The position numbers were made by a program, and so were the translations under genes. From contig JACDZG010000009.1 in the NCBI GenBank assembly GCA_013426805.1, forward strand, positions 1-64,000: 64,000 nt of DNA, read 5' to 3'. The notes below the pieces were generated by a model. The model was not told the origin of the DNA. It did not search any database and saw nothing but the letters and a program-made list of their open reading frames with translations. This DNA is from Chromatiaceae bacterium (lineage in GTDB: Bacteria > Pseudomonadota > Gammaproteobacteria > Chromatiales > Chromatiaceae). Position 1 is the stretch's first letter. The number at the start of each line of letters is the position of its first letter. Below are positions 1-8,327 of this stretch, piece by piece.

Positions 1-66
1 CCGGCGCTGACGCCGCCCGATGTCAGCCGGCGACTGGGTTATGCTTCAGGGCTGCCGGATCGGTGA

Positions 67-1714
67 TGCCCCATCCTCACACAAATCCTCCCGGGGGAGG
101 CGACTTCTATCCTGACGCCTGGGGACCATGCCACCCTCAAGGCGGCGGTGGACACCCTGGCGCGTCTGACCGCCGAACTGGAAACCACGACCACCACCCT
201 GGAACGGGTGCGCCGCCTGATCTTTGGACCGCGCACCGAGACCACCGACACGGTGCTCGGCAAGGACAAAGAGAAAGAGGAGGAGAAGGACACCGACCCG
301 ACCGACCCCCCGCCGCCGGACCCCGCCACCCCCCCGGATGGCGCGCCCGCGGGGGACCCCCAGGGCAAGCCGCGGCGTCGCGGTCATGGCCGTAACGGGG
401 CCGCGAAGTATCCGCGCGCGCCGCGCATCGTGGTCACTCATGCTACCCTGAAGCACGGCGACCCCTGTCCCGAATCCGGTTGCGACGGCCGGGTCTATGT
501 GCAACGCCAAGAGCCCGCGCTGCTGGTACGCGTCACGGGGGTCGCCCCCCTGCAGGCGCAGGCCGATGCCTTGGAGCGGCTGCGCTGTGGGTTATGCGGC
601 ACCGTGTTTACGGCCGCACCACCGGCCGGGGTCAGTGAGCACAACTACGACGCGACCGCCGCCGCCATGATCGCCCAGCTCAACTATGGCTGCGGTCTGC
701 CGTTTCATCGCATCCAGCGCCTGGAACAAGCGCTGGCTATCCCCTTGCCGGCCACCACCCAATGGGACGTGGTCGCGCAGGCGGCGCCCCGCCTGGTGCC
801 CGCCGTTGAGGAACTGGCCCGCCAAGCGGCCGACGGCACGGTGCTCTATAACGACGACACCACCCTGCGCATCCTCAACCTGACCGCTGAGGCGCGCGCC
901 GAGGCGCTGCCCCCAGGCGCCACGGCCGAGCGCACCGGGGTCTTCACCTCCGGGGTGGTGGCGGAGACGGTCCCCGATCGCCCTGTTCAAGACCGGCCCT
1001 TGCCATGCCGGGGAGCACCTCGCCGAGATCCTCGCGCAGCGTCAGGACCCCACGGTCCCGATCCAGATGTCTGATGCCTTGTCACGCAATACGCCGAGGG
1101 ATCATCCGACGCAAGCCGCCTCCTGTATCCCGCATGGGCGTCGGAAGTTTGTCGAGGTCCATGACGCCTTTCCCGATGCGGTGGCCTTTGTCTTGGAGAC
1201 CTTGCGGCCGGTGTTCCACACCGACCAGCAGGCCCAGCAACAGGGCCTTTCCCCGGAGGCACGCCTGCGCCTTCACCAGGAGCAGAGCGGCCCGCGGATG
1301 CAAGCCTTGGCGGACTGGATGACGCAGCAGTTCGCCGAGCATGCTGTGGAACCTAACTCGGGGCTCGGGCAGGCCATCCGCTACCTGCAGAATCACTGGG
1401 AAAAACTGACCCTATTCCTGCGCGTGGCCGGCGCACCGTTGAGCAATAACCTCTGCGAGCGGGCGCTGAAGAAGCGCATTCTCGATCGGAAAAATTCCCT
1501 ATTTTACAAAACGCTCAACGGCGCCAAGGTCGGCGACCTGTTCATGAGTCTGATTCATACCGCGGAATTGCACCAGGTCGAGCCCTTTGACTATCTGGTA
1601 GCGCTGCTGCGCCATGCCGCTGCGGTGGCCCTCGACCCTCCCGCCTGGATGCCGTGGAATTACACCATCGCCCTGGCGCGCCTTGCCACCGACCCCGACC
1701 CCCCGCCGGACTGA
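67..1714 (+). pseudogene. IS66-family transposase (TnpC-type), frameshifted
   Basis: DDE transposase of IS66 type split over two frames. The first part (frame 1, to about base 969) has an N-terminal coiled coil, a zinc ribbon (CPESGC, then CGLC) and the first catalytic aspartate region YNDDTTLR. The second part (frame 2, from about base 977, beginning IALFKTG, to the stop at 1714) has the second aspartate region MSDALSRN and the glutamate region NNLCERALKKR. A single-base shift between 969 and 977 joins them, so no full-length enzyme is made. The 5' end is uncertain: frame 1 is open from base 67 and reads like family sequence (DHATLKAAV) before the first GTG at 148, but has no good ATG. Bases 1-66 end an open frame at a TGA and are not recognised. 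TnpA/TnpB, if present, lie left of the window. Confidence 0.88.
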
Positions 1715-1900
1715 TCCCGCACCGGGCGCGCGTCGCGCGCCCACCGCACCCTGTCATGCTCCCGCCCAGCCGCGCCGGGGCGCTGGTGGCTGCTGACTGG
1801 TGACTGGGTCAGTAACAGCACCGCCCGCTCGGGCTCGGCGGCCCGTCTGGAACCCGGCAACATTGGGTCTTCCGGTCGCCAAGGACGCGGGGCTCCCAGG

Positions 1901-2632
1901 TTACCGGACCCGCGCGCGTGATTCATGCAGGCTTGCCGAAAGGACACGATAGCGCAGCAGGTGCGCCGCCGTGCTGCGTGGCCGATAGTGCGCCAACCCA
2001 TAGCGGATTCGATCCATCTCGCTGGCGAACAGTTCCCACGGGGCGTTGCGCGGGTGCTTGGCCAGGGCGTTCAGGACGATCACGCGGATGCGGCGACTGC
2101 CCCAGTCGAGATCGTACACGTCAGGCCAGGCCGTGGGGTGCTGGGCACTTGGCGCCAGTTGACCGAACAGTTTGGCGGGATGGCGGGTGGCGACCGCGTA
2201 GAGGCGAAAGGCCGCCTCCGGCAGCAGCCGCTCGACGGCGGCCGGCGGTTCCACCGGGTCGGCGGGGCGCGCGGTCGCGGGCGCCGCGGCCGCCTGGATG
2301 GAGGCGAGTTTGCGATAGGTGACGTAGTGGCCGATCAGTTCTTCCATCGCCCAGCCATCCAGCGCTTCCTGTTTGGATTTGTAGCTGAGCACATTGTGGG
2401 CGGTGAGGTTCTCCAACCCGTCGGGGAGTTCCGCCAGCGCCGCCGCCTCCGTGACCGCCGCCGCGCCGGGCAGCCGTTCGATGATCAGCACATCCAGCCG
2501 CTGGCTCTTGAGCGCCAGCTCTTTCTCCAGCTCCACGCGCCACGGCCGGCCGGTGAACAGGTCGGTCAAGGCGATGCCGAAGAGTCGATGCCAGGGGGTG
2601 TGATCACGCAGTTGCCAGAAAGCCGGGGTCAT
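1901..2632 (-). CDS. Rpn/PD-(D/E)XK-like conserved hypothetical protein
   Basis: 243-residue protein not tied to a characterised function. The N-terminal half resembles a conserved family of cyanobacteria and purple bacteria with a PD-(D/E)XK nuclease-like pattern: a glutamate in WRVELEKELALKSQ, an aspartate in RLDVLIIE, then HNVLSYKSKQEALDGW and ELIGHYVTYRK. The C-terminal 100 residues are Arg/Ala-rich and less conserved. The start MTPAFWQ lies inside a short direct repeat (2616-2651), so the first residues may come from repeat DNA. It stands alone between an IS66 remnant and toxin-antitoxin genes. Related Rpn-type fragments occur at 3950-4277, 8328-8498 and 56692-57009, so this protein type is common in this genome. 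Nuclease activity is inferred from motif resemblance only. Confidence 0.6.
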   Translation of the reverse strand: MTPAFWQLRDHTPWHRLFGIALTDLFTGRPWRVELEKELALKSQRLDVLIIERLPGAAAVTEAAALAELPDGLENLTAHNVLSYKSKQEALDGWAMEELIGHYVTYRKLASIQAAAAPATARPADPVEPPAAVERLLPEAAFRLYAVATRHPAKLFGQLAPSAQHPTAWPDVYDLDWGSRRIRVIVLNALAKHPRNAPWELFASEMDRIRYGLAHYRPRSTAAHLLRYRVLSASLHESRARVR

Positions 2633-2806
2633 GCCAGAAAGCCGGGGTCAGGTCTTGAAATCCAGCATCACTACATCTTCGTAGTAGAGCGAAAGACTGT
2701 GAGGGACCGCACCGCGCGTCCCGCCTACCTCGGAAGCCGGGTCAGGTCTTGAAATCAAGCATTAATGCATCATGGGGTAGAGTGGAGCGAAAGACTGGGA
2801 GGGACC
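2616..2806. repeat. Duplicated REP-like unit
   Basis: Two tandem copies of a mosaic unit. Each has GTCAGGTCTTGAAATC, a short palindromic stretch (CTACATCTTCGTAG in copy 1, GCATTAATGC in copy 2), then GAGCGAAAGACTG and GAGGGACC. Copy 1 is about 2641-2709 and copy 2 about 2736-2806. Just before copy 1, GCCAGAAAGCCGGGGTCA occurs twice in a row (2616-2651). The part after copy 1 (GCGCGTCCCGCCTACCTC) recurs at about 3940-3957. GTCAGGTCTTGAA-type repeats often accompany REP-associated tyrosine transposases, but no such gene is visible here. Confidence 0.6.
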
Positions 2807-2999
2807 AACACGGCACGGTGTCAGGTCTCCCATTGCACATTCGCTAACCCGCAGATCCTGAGGTACCCCCCGACTTTGGCAGACCGGGTCCACTACACCC
2901 CCCGCGTTTCTCGCCCCCCGGCAGGGGAGAGGGGGCGAGGTTCAAGTTAAGCACGAAAACCAGAGTCGGGGCGGTTCCTGCGTGTCCGCGGTTCGTTGA

Positions 3000-3344
3000 C
3001 TATCGCAGTGGTAGGTACCGGACTTGGCCATCCCATTCGCCATCCTCGCTGCAGGTAGCCAAGAGCGCGATGTCGTCGATCGCCGCGCGCAGCGCCACCG
3101 CTCGGCCGACCTCGAAGACACCCGGCATGGGTTTGCCTGCGCGAACCCGCTCGTAGGCGAACGCGGTGATGGTGGCGGCGTCGTGGGTGAGGAGGATTCG
3201 CCGGTGTCCAGCTGCCCACTCCAACACCGCCGGGTCGTCCGCCCCCGAGAGGCCGACGTCCTGGACGCGGATCAAGTCGATCTCGGGCTCCCGGAGGCGA
3301 ACGCCTCGAACGATGTTGTTGTTGAAGTTCTCGTCGGCGAGCAA
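3000..3344 (-). CDS. DUF5615 PIN-like toxin
   Basis: 114-residue PIN-like protein of the DUF5615 family, the probable toxin of a type II toxin-antitoxin pair with the DUF433 gene just upstream. Family landmarks are LADENFNNNIV at the N-terminus with the first acidic residues, EIDLIRVQDVGL, and ILLTHDAATI with a further aspartate. The start is ambiguous. The family usually begins (M)RLLADENF, and codons upstream of the TTG at 3344 read L-I-R-L-L, so a CTG at 3353, overlapping the DUF433 stop as CTGA, is a possible start. RNase activity is inferred from the fold only. Confidence 0.8.
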   Translation of the reverse strand: MLADENFNNNIVRGVRLREPEIDLIRVQDVGLSGADDPAVLEWAAGHRRILLTHDAATITAFAYERVRAGKPMPGVFEVGRAVALRAAIDDIALLATCSEDGEWDGQVRYLPLR

Positions 3345-3349
3345 CCGGA

Positions 3350-3688
3350 TCAGGCGGAGTCCTGCCCGGATTGGCGTGCCATCAGACGCGCGCGTATGCC
3401 TGTCGGATCGAAGAGCCGCTCGTTTGCCCGCCTCACATCGGCTGAGCGTTGCTCTCGCATCCGGAGGTGGTCATCCACCTCCACGGTATGAGCCAGGTAG
3501 TAGGCGATGACGGCGTAGACCTGGCCGAGAGAGACCGCCGGATACTGCTCGGCGATCTCCTCGGCGGTGGCCCCGTCGCGGAAGGAGCCGACAATTGTAT
3601 CGAGGGTCACGCGGGACTTGCCCACGCGAAAGACCCCGGCGGCATCCACTGCCAAGGGTGGTGCTTCGGCCGCGACGACCATCGTCAT
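3350..3688 (-). CDS. DUF433 antitoxin-like protein
   Basis: 112-residue DUF433 protein, a small helical DNA-binding-like domain usually paired with DUF5615 toxins. The core is seen in SRVTLDTIVGSFRDGATAEEI, then a helix-turn-helix-like YPAVSLGQVYAVIAYYL. The C-terminal tail (LRMREQRSADVRRANERLF) likely contacts the toxin. A GGAG ribosome site precedes the ATG. The gene ends 0-6 bases before the toxin start, so the two are co-translated. A decayed copy of its C-terminal end lies at 8543-8624 on the same strand. Confidence 0.8.
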   Translation of the reverse strand: MTMVVAAEAPPLAVDAAGVFRVGKSRVTLDTIVGSFRDGATAEEIAEQYPAVSLGQVYAVIAYYLAHTVEVDDHLRMREQRSADVRRANERLFDPTGIRARLMARQSGQDSA

Positions 3689-3949
3689 GTCTGTTCTCCG
3701 AATGCGTTAGGCCGTTCCTCGTCTGCCCGCTATCTGTCTTGCCTTCGTCTCGCCATCATTGGGTAAAAGAGATTTTCTTTCGCGAGACGAAAGATCGATA
3801 AGTATGGGCCGTTTTTCCTGTCGTTGCGATCCCCTGTTGCGGGTTAGAGTCGGGGTCACCATTTAAGTGACCCCGGTGTAGGCACGACACAACCCCTCGT
3901 GCCCAAACACGTTGAGGGACCAAGGACGGCCCCGCACGCGCGTCCCCGC

Positions 3950-4277
3950 CTACCTCACCGTCCCTTGGCCTTGCAGCCGAGCTTTGAGGCGCTCGACCTC
4001 GGCCAGGGCTTCGTCTTTGGCTTGTCGCTCGGCCTCTTGCGCTTGCAGTGCAGCCTTTTGCGCTTGCAGCTTCTCTTGCTTGCCGCTCGGCCTCTTTCTC
4101 GTGCTCGGCCGCCGCCCGTGCGGCGCGTGCGTCTTCGCGCTCGCTACGGATGGACTGCTGCTCGCGCAGGACGTTTTGGCGCGCCTGGTCGGCGTGATCG
4201 GCGCGTTCTTCCTCGGAGAAGGCTTTCAGGGTGCTCATGGCTTGCCGCATTTGGGCGGTTTGCATCCACCCGGGCAA
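3950..4277 (-). pseudogene. Rpn-family protein C-terminal tail, frameshifted
   Basis: Fragment beginning MPGWMQTAQMRQAMSTLKAF, which is typical of the C-terminal third of Rpn/PDDEXK transposase-like proteins (WMQT..M..AMNTLKAFSE, then a long coiled coil). Read in one frame it turns to low-complexity nonsense after REAASAKG. A one-base shift near 4075 restores a clean coiled coil (EKLQAQKAALQAQEAERQ, then ALAEVERLKARLQ) ending at a TAG at 3950. The N-terminal nuclease domain is missing. A second, unshifted copy of the same tail is at 56692-57009. Confidence 0.78.
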
Positions 4278-4350
4278 CGCGGTGTCGTCCAGCCCTGTAG
4301 GGTACGTATCGCGTGCCTTACACCTTCTTTCTCCTTAACCTGATTATGAA

Positions 4351-4545
4351 TCAGCCTCGTCGGCCAAATCGAGCACGGTACGGATCAGCGACTCGGCGAT
4401 GAACAACGAAACCGCGCATATTCACCGTCTGCGTTTTTCCATGCAGATAGCAGCGCAGCCGATCGGACTCCGGCTCGCACGTCGCCTTAACCTCGCTAAA
4501 GACCGTGTCAGGAACCAGCACCTCGCCAAACAGGGCGTCGAGCAC
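4351..4545 (-). pseudogene. PIN-type (DUF3368-like) toxin fragment
   Basis: 64-codon open frame whose first residues (LDALFGEVLVPDTVFSEV) match the stretch after the first PIN aspartate in DUF3368/VapC-like toxins. The expected N-terminal strand with the first catalytic aspartate is absent, and the upstream sequence in this frame does not restore it. Best read as a 5'-truncated remnant. Family assignment rests on about 18 residues. Confidence 0.45.
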
Positions 4546-4810
4546 GCAACAACCCCATGAGGGAGGTGAACCGCGTGTGCGGCTCTTCGCGCGCCATCAG
4601 TGTGAAACGTCACGCGTGACCGGGGCGTCACTGCGGGGCTTGCGACCGGAGATGCCGAGCCCCACCCAGGCCGCCCGCCTGATCTGCAAACCCATTTGCC
4701 CGGTGTCCTTGGCGCGGCTAAGATGAGACGCCATATCCGCTTTCGCGTGGTGGAATTCGCCAGCTCCTCTTGCCCCTCGCTAAAGGGGGATGATACCGCA
4801 CGGCTACTGC

Positions 4811-5098
4811 ATGACGGCCAAGCAACTGCTCAGAGATCGCAAGGAATTCGCTCGGGGGACCGTAGAGCGCGTCGTCTGGCGCCTGCCTCAACCGGTCCCA
4901 CCATGCACGCACTGCTTCAAGTACCGATTGGTCTATGTGGAGGACGGTCGCCGTGTTATCGGCTTCGACAACGAGCGAGGCAAGGGTGACCACTACCACC
5001 GCGAGGGGCGGGAGGCGCCGTACCGGTTCACGACGCTGGAGCGACTCCTCAATGATTTTTCAAGCGCGGTCGCGCAATGGGTGGAGGCAGATAGATGA
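4811..5098 (+). CDS. tumE: TumE-family toxin (DUF6516)
   Basis: About 95 residues from the ATG at 4811 (MTAKQLLRDR), chosen over the earlier in-frame ATG at 4790 because family members start with a similar Met-X-A-X-LLR. Diagnostic core: VVWRLPQPVPPCTHCFKYRL, then VIGFDNERGKGDHYH and a C-terminal helix with LLNDFSSAV. TumE-type proteins pair with a winged-helix TumA partner, which follows here with a 4-base ATGA overlap. The DNERGKGDH motif is the likely active or nucleotide-binding site (inference). Confidence 0.82.
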   Translation: MTAKQLLRDRKEFARGTVERVVWRLPQPVPPCTHCFKYRLVYVEDGRRVIGFDNERGKGDHYHREGREAPYRFTTLERLLNDFSSAVAQWVEADR

Positions 5099-5463
5099 AG
5101 GCATATATTGGGGTGGAGACTTGGACGACCATGCAAGAGCGCGCCCTCGCCATCGCCCGCCGGGTGGATGCCGGCCAAGATGTCCCGGAGGCGGACTATC
5201 ACCTCAACTTTAGTAGCGCGGAACACCTCGCCAGCGAGTTGACTCCGGCCCGGCTGAGGCTGCTGGACGTGCTCAAGCCACTCGGGCCGGTCAGCATTGA
5301 GGGACTCGCCCAGCAGCTGGGGCGTGCCCCAGTGCTGGTACAGACGGATACCGCCAAGCTTTTGGACCTGGGACTAGTGGAGCAAGACACGGCAGGCCGG
5401 GTCTTCGTGCCCTGGGAAGAGATCGAGATCCATGCCAGGCTGACCAGGGCCGCGGCGGCATGA
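5095..5463 (+). CDS. tumA: TumA-family winged-helix antitoxin
   Basis: 122-residue partner of TumE. The N-terminus (YIGVETWTTMQERALAIARRVDAGQ) is followed by HLNFSSAEHLASELT, then a winged helix-turn-helix of MarR-like type (LLDVLKPLGPVSIEGLAQQL...LLDLGLVEQDTAGRVFVPW). The ATG overlaps the tumE stop by 4 bases, indicating coupled translation. The HTH suggests it represses its own operon as well as neutralising TumE (family inference). Confidence 0.82.
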   Translation: MKAYIGVETWTTMQERALAIARRVDAGQDVPEADYHLNFSSAEHLASELTPARLRLLDVLKPLGPVSIEGLAQQLGRAPVLVQTDTAKLLDLGLVEQDTAGRVFVPWEEIEIHARLTRAAAA

Positions 5464-5516
5464 GCCGGACGCAGAGATATTCCTGATTCCGCAAACGAAG
5501 GTGGGGTCAGGTTTTG

Positions 5517-7320
5517 GTGCGCCAAGCGAAGCTTGGCGTTTCTTGCCGGGTGCAAGTCCCGGTCGGGAGAGGGATCGGAAGTGATTCCTCGTAAGGGCTA
5601 ACCACCCACCCGTAGCGCGTGTTGCGCCTAGGGCGGATAGCGCTGTTATGGGAAGGAATCTGTGGCAAGCGTGAACAACCTGAGGTGAAGCGTACACAGC
5701 GAATCTTGTAGGCCAGAGGGGTGTCCGCGCCACCCTGAAGCAATTTTAGCCTCGTTAATGACGACAAAGCAGGCGGCGACAGCGTCAAGACACTGGAAGC
5801 CAACACAGAAGAATCGTTAGGCGGACGATGGGCAAGATCGGGTGGCACTGCCGGGAAACCAGGCAGACAACAGAGAAAACAAACATTGCTCCTAAGGTCA
5901 CGCCATGGTGAGATTCGGAGGGCCTGTCGGGGTTGTGAATGCCTGGCATGCAAGAAGAGAAACGTTGAGAACTTGGGAGGCCCCATCGGCTCCCGGAGGC
6001 ACAGGGAGGGCATGCGGTTCTTGAGACACGCAAGGGGAAACCCTGATACAGCGTTAGACCGAAGCCTGGAGCCGGCCTGTCGGGGAAGCTGTACCGACCG
6101 CGAAGGGAGGGCAGCCGGAAGTTGGTGGGGAGTCAGACCGACGCATAGTACTCCGAGCGTGGGAAAGCCACGTACAAGGGGAAGGGGTCGGCGAAGTGAC
6201 GCAGCCAACAAAGGAAACTTCACCCGGACAAGTCGAGCCGATCCATGAAGCAAACCTCCCTGTTGGGAATAGCGAAGAAGGCGGCATCGGACAAGGCCCA
6301 TCGATTCCAGAATCTCATCGGGTTGCTGAGCGTAGGGTACCTACTGGCCTGCTGGAGGCTGATCAACAAACGTGCGGCCTGCGGTGTCGACCGTCAAGAC
6401 GCGCGGACGTATGAGCAGCACTTGGAGGAGCATGTAGGAGCGCTCGTGGAAGCAGTCAGAGGGGGTTGGTATCGGGCCAAGCTGGTGCTCAGGAGATACC
6501 TCCCCAAGCGCAATGGGAAGTTGCGGCCCTTGGGGATACCGGCCATCGCGGACAAAGTGTTGCAGATGGGAGTGACCAAGATTCTGGAAGAGATCTATGA
6601 GGAGGATTTCCTGGCGTGCAGCGATGGCTACCGGCCCAACGTCGGTGCTCTGGATGCGGTCCGGGACCTGCGCGCCGAGCTGAGAAGTGGGCGTTATCAC
6701 TTCCTGGTTGAGGCGGATATTCGCAGCTTTTTCGACCGGATCGATCACGAAAAATTGATTGATCTGTTGAAGCAGCGGATAGACGACGAGCCCTTTCTGC
6801 GCCTCATCCGCAAGTGGCTGAAGGCAGGCATCTTGGAGACGGATGGACGCGTAATACACCCGCAGACGGGATCGCCGCAAGGCGGAATCGTTTCACCGAT
6901 GTTGGCGAACATCTATCTTCACTATGCATTGGATGTGTGGTTCGAGGAAACCGTCAAGGTGTCTTGTAAAGGAAAGGCCTACCTGTGTCGGTACGCGGAT
7001 GACTTCGTGTGTGCTTTTGAGTGCGAGTCCGATGCCGAGCGCTTTTATCGAGCGCTTGGCGAAAGGATGAAGTCGTTCGGCTTGGAGGTCGCGGAGGAAA
7101 AGACGCACCTGATCAGGTTCTCTCGTCAGGACTGGCAGAAGAGCGGCAGCTTTGAATTCCTGGGATTCGAGTTCCGTTGGGGGCGTGGTCGCTGGGGGAA
7201 CCCCGCGCTCAAGCTCCGCACGGCACGGACGAAATACCGGGCCGCCCTGGCGAACTTCCAGGCATGGTGTCGTGAACACTGCCGGATGCGCAAGGACAAG
7301 TTCTTCGCGGCGCTCAATGC
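5517..7320 (+). mobile_element. Group II intron, 3'-truncated
   Basis: The intron begins GTGCGCC at 5517, a typical group II 5' end, followed by structured RNA with the usual domain I feel (GGGTGCAAGTCCCGG, then CGTAAGGGCTAACCACCC). A reverse-transcriptase gene starts at 6245. The 3' part (end of the maturase domain, catalytic domains V and VI) is missing: homology stops at about 7320, exactly where palindromic element A begins. No domain-V-like hairpin is seen in the 350 bases downstream. The intron should therefore neither splice nor move by itself. Confidence 0.82.
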
Positions 7321-7378
7321 GGCTTTGATCATCGTTCCGGCCGGCCGCGGACGGTCCGCACAGCGGACCCTACGGTAA
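6245..7378 (+). pseudogene. Group II intron reverse transcriptase/maturase, truncated
   Basis: 377-codon frame starting MKQTSLLGIAKKA, typical of intron-encoded proteins (usually about 420-480 residues). The reverse-transcriptase domain is complete: GVDRQDA, IPKRNGKLRPLGIPA-type motif (here YLPKRNGKLRPLGIPA), EADIRSFFDRIDH, TGSPQGGIVSPMLANIYLH and the catalytic YADD in RYADDFVCAF. After KDKFFAALNAAL the maturase X domain is lost, and the last 15 codons read into element A (7321-7455), which supplies the stop. RT chemistry may be intact, but maturase and any endonuclease function are probably gone. Confidence 0.85.
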
Positions 7379-7455
7379 CACCGTGACCTGTAGGGTCCGC
7401 TGTGCGGACCGACGACCGTGCAGATCGCGCGATGGCCGGGTTTATGACCAAGGCC
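7321..7455. repeat. Palindromic element A (outer inverted repeat, GGTCCGC core)
   Basis: 135-bp imperfect palindrome. The outer arms are GGCTTTGATCATCG-TTCCGGCC on the left and GGCCGGGTTTATGACC-AAGGCC on the right. The core is a perfect 21-bp inverted repeat (7353-7373 and 7390-7410), and each arm is itself a hairpin (GGTCCGC-ACA-GCGGACC). It sits at the truncation point of the group II intron and donates the stop of the RT frame. The core alone recurs inverted at 24729-24797, and the right half recurs at 57159-57223. Confidence 0.85.
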
Positions 7456-7461
7456 CTCAAT

Positions 7462-7594
7462 GGCCTTGATCGTCGTTCCGGCCAGCGATGGTCATTTGGA
7501 GTGCAAGGCTTCAGCCTTGGCCTGCCGATCCAAGGCTGAAGCCTTGCACTCCAGTCGGCCGGCGTCTCGGCTGGCCGGAATCGTGACCAAGGCC
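7462..7594. repeat. Palindromic element B (same outer repeat, different core)
   Basis: 133-bp element six bases after element A. Terminal inverted repeats of about 25 bp begin GGCCTTGATCGTCGTTCCGG on the left; the right end read inversely begins GGCCTTGGTCACGATTCCGG. The core differs from element A: an inverted repeat of GGAGTGCAAGGCTTCAGCC around a short loop. The shared ends with a swapped interior point to a modular non-autonomous element family. Confidence 0.85.
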
Positions 7595-7640
7595 GTCGTT
7601 GCGTTGAGTTCCCTGGAACCGTAGCGGTGCTAAAGCGCCC

Positions 7641-7667
7641 TTGACTTTATCGCACATTTGGTATAAA
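7641..7667 (+). promoter_or_regulatory. Putative sigma-70 promoter of the higBA-like pair
   Basis: TTGACT (7641-7646) and TATAAA (7662-7667), spaced by 15 bases. Transcription would begin around 7674, only a few bases before the ATG at 7678. No Shine-Dalgarno sequence is visible before that ATG, so the mRNA could be leaderless. The spacer is shorter than the ideal 17. Confidence 0.45.
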
Positions 7668-7677
7668 TGCTCGTCTT

Positions 7678-8016
7678 ATGACGTGGATAGTTGAGACACT
7701 AAACGCCGATGTGGACACAGAAATCGCCGTCTTGCCGGCTGATATGCGGGCTCGCTTGAGCCGGATTTCTGCCTTGATTGAGGCGGTTGGCCTTGAAAAG
7801 GTTCATGAGCCGCATATCAAGCACGTAGAAGGCCCCCTGTGGGAAATGCGAATGAAAGGCAGGGATGGCATATCACGGGCGCTTTACGTCACAGCCTGGC
7901 AAAAGCGCGTGGTGATTGTGCGGGTCTTCATCAAGAAGACTGAGAAGACACCGCGCCACGAAATCGAGATTGCCCTGAAACGGGCGCAGGAGGTGACCGA
8001 TGACCAAGATTGCTAA
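7678..8016 (+). CDS. RelE/HigB-type toxin (Gp49-like)
   Basis: 112-residue toxin of the phage-derived Gp49/HigB-like group in the RelE/ParE superfamily, expected to cleave mRNA on the ribosome. Landmarks: a two-helix N-terminus (LPADMRARLSRISALIEAVG), then PHIKHVEGPLWEMRMKGRDGISRALYV, where WEMR and R..YV are the family core, and VVIVRVFIKKTEKTPRHEIEIAL with the usual F.KK...TP..E helix. The toxin comes first and overlaps the antitoxin by 17 bases, the order normal for higBA-like operons. A strong promoter-like pair sits immediately upstream with almost no leader. The pair has lower G+C than neighbouring housekeeping genes, suggesting transfer. Confidence 0.88.
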   Translation: MTWIVETLNADVDTEIAVLPADMRARLSRISALIEAVGLEKVHEPHIKHVEGPLWEMRMKGRDGISRALYVTAWQKRVVIVRVFIKKTEKTPRHEIEIALKRAQEVTDDQDC

Positions 8017-8317
8017 ATTCCATGATCAGTGGATGGCCGATTCCGACTATCGGGCTGCTTACGATGCCCTTGAAGATGAGTTTGCGCTTGCCGCCGCTTT
8101 AATCGAGGCGCGGGCAAACGCCGGTCTGACGCAGGAGCAACTAGCCAGCCGTATGAACACAACCCAGTCGGTTGTTGCCCGGTTGGAAGGTGGGCGGGGG
8201 CGGCCATCCACTAGAACACTTGAGCGGTTCGCTAAGGCGACCGGAACACGGCTCAAGATCAGCTTTGAAGAGAATACGACGCAGCGCACCGCACCGCACC
8301 GCACATCTAAGCCGTAG
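8000..8317 (+). CDS. HigA-like XRE antitoxin
   Basis: 105-residue antitoxin. An N-terminal toxin-contact helix region (YRAAYDALEDEFALAAALIEARANAG) leads into a Cro/C1-type helix-turn-helix (LTQEQLASRMNTTQSVVARLEGGRG, then PSTRTLERFAKATGTRLKI). It should bind the upstream toxin and repress the operon. The start overlaps the toxin gene by 17 bases. The last residues come from a CGCACCGCAC repeat at about 8285-8303, so the C-terminus is low-complexity. Confidence 0.87.
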   Translation: MTKIAKFHDQWMADSDYRAAYDALEDEFALAAALIEARANAGLTQEQLASRMNTTQSVVARLEGGRGRPSTRTLERFAKATGTRLKISFEENTTQRTAPHRTSKP

Positions 8318-8327
8318 TATTGAACGC

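Noticed and set aside
960-990. Programmed frameshift in the IS66 transposase
   Set aside because: IS66 TnpC is normally one frame; no slippery heptamer or downstream structure is evident at the shift.
4718-4999. 93-codon minus-strand frame
   Set aside because: Overlaps tumE, whose diagnostic motifs are on the plus strand.
5507-6301. 264-codon minus-strand frame in the intron 5' region
   Set aside because: The region folds as group II intron RNA; the product has no family likeness.
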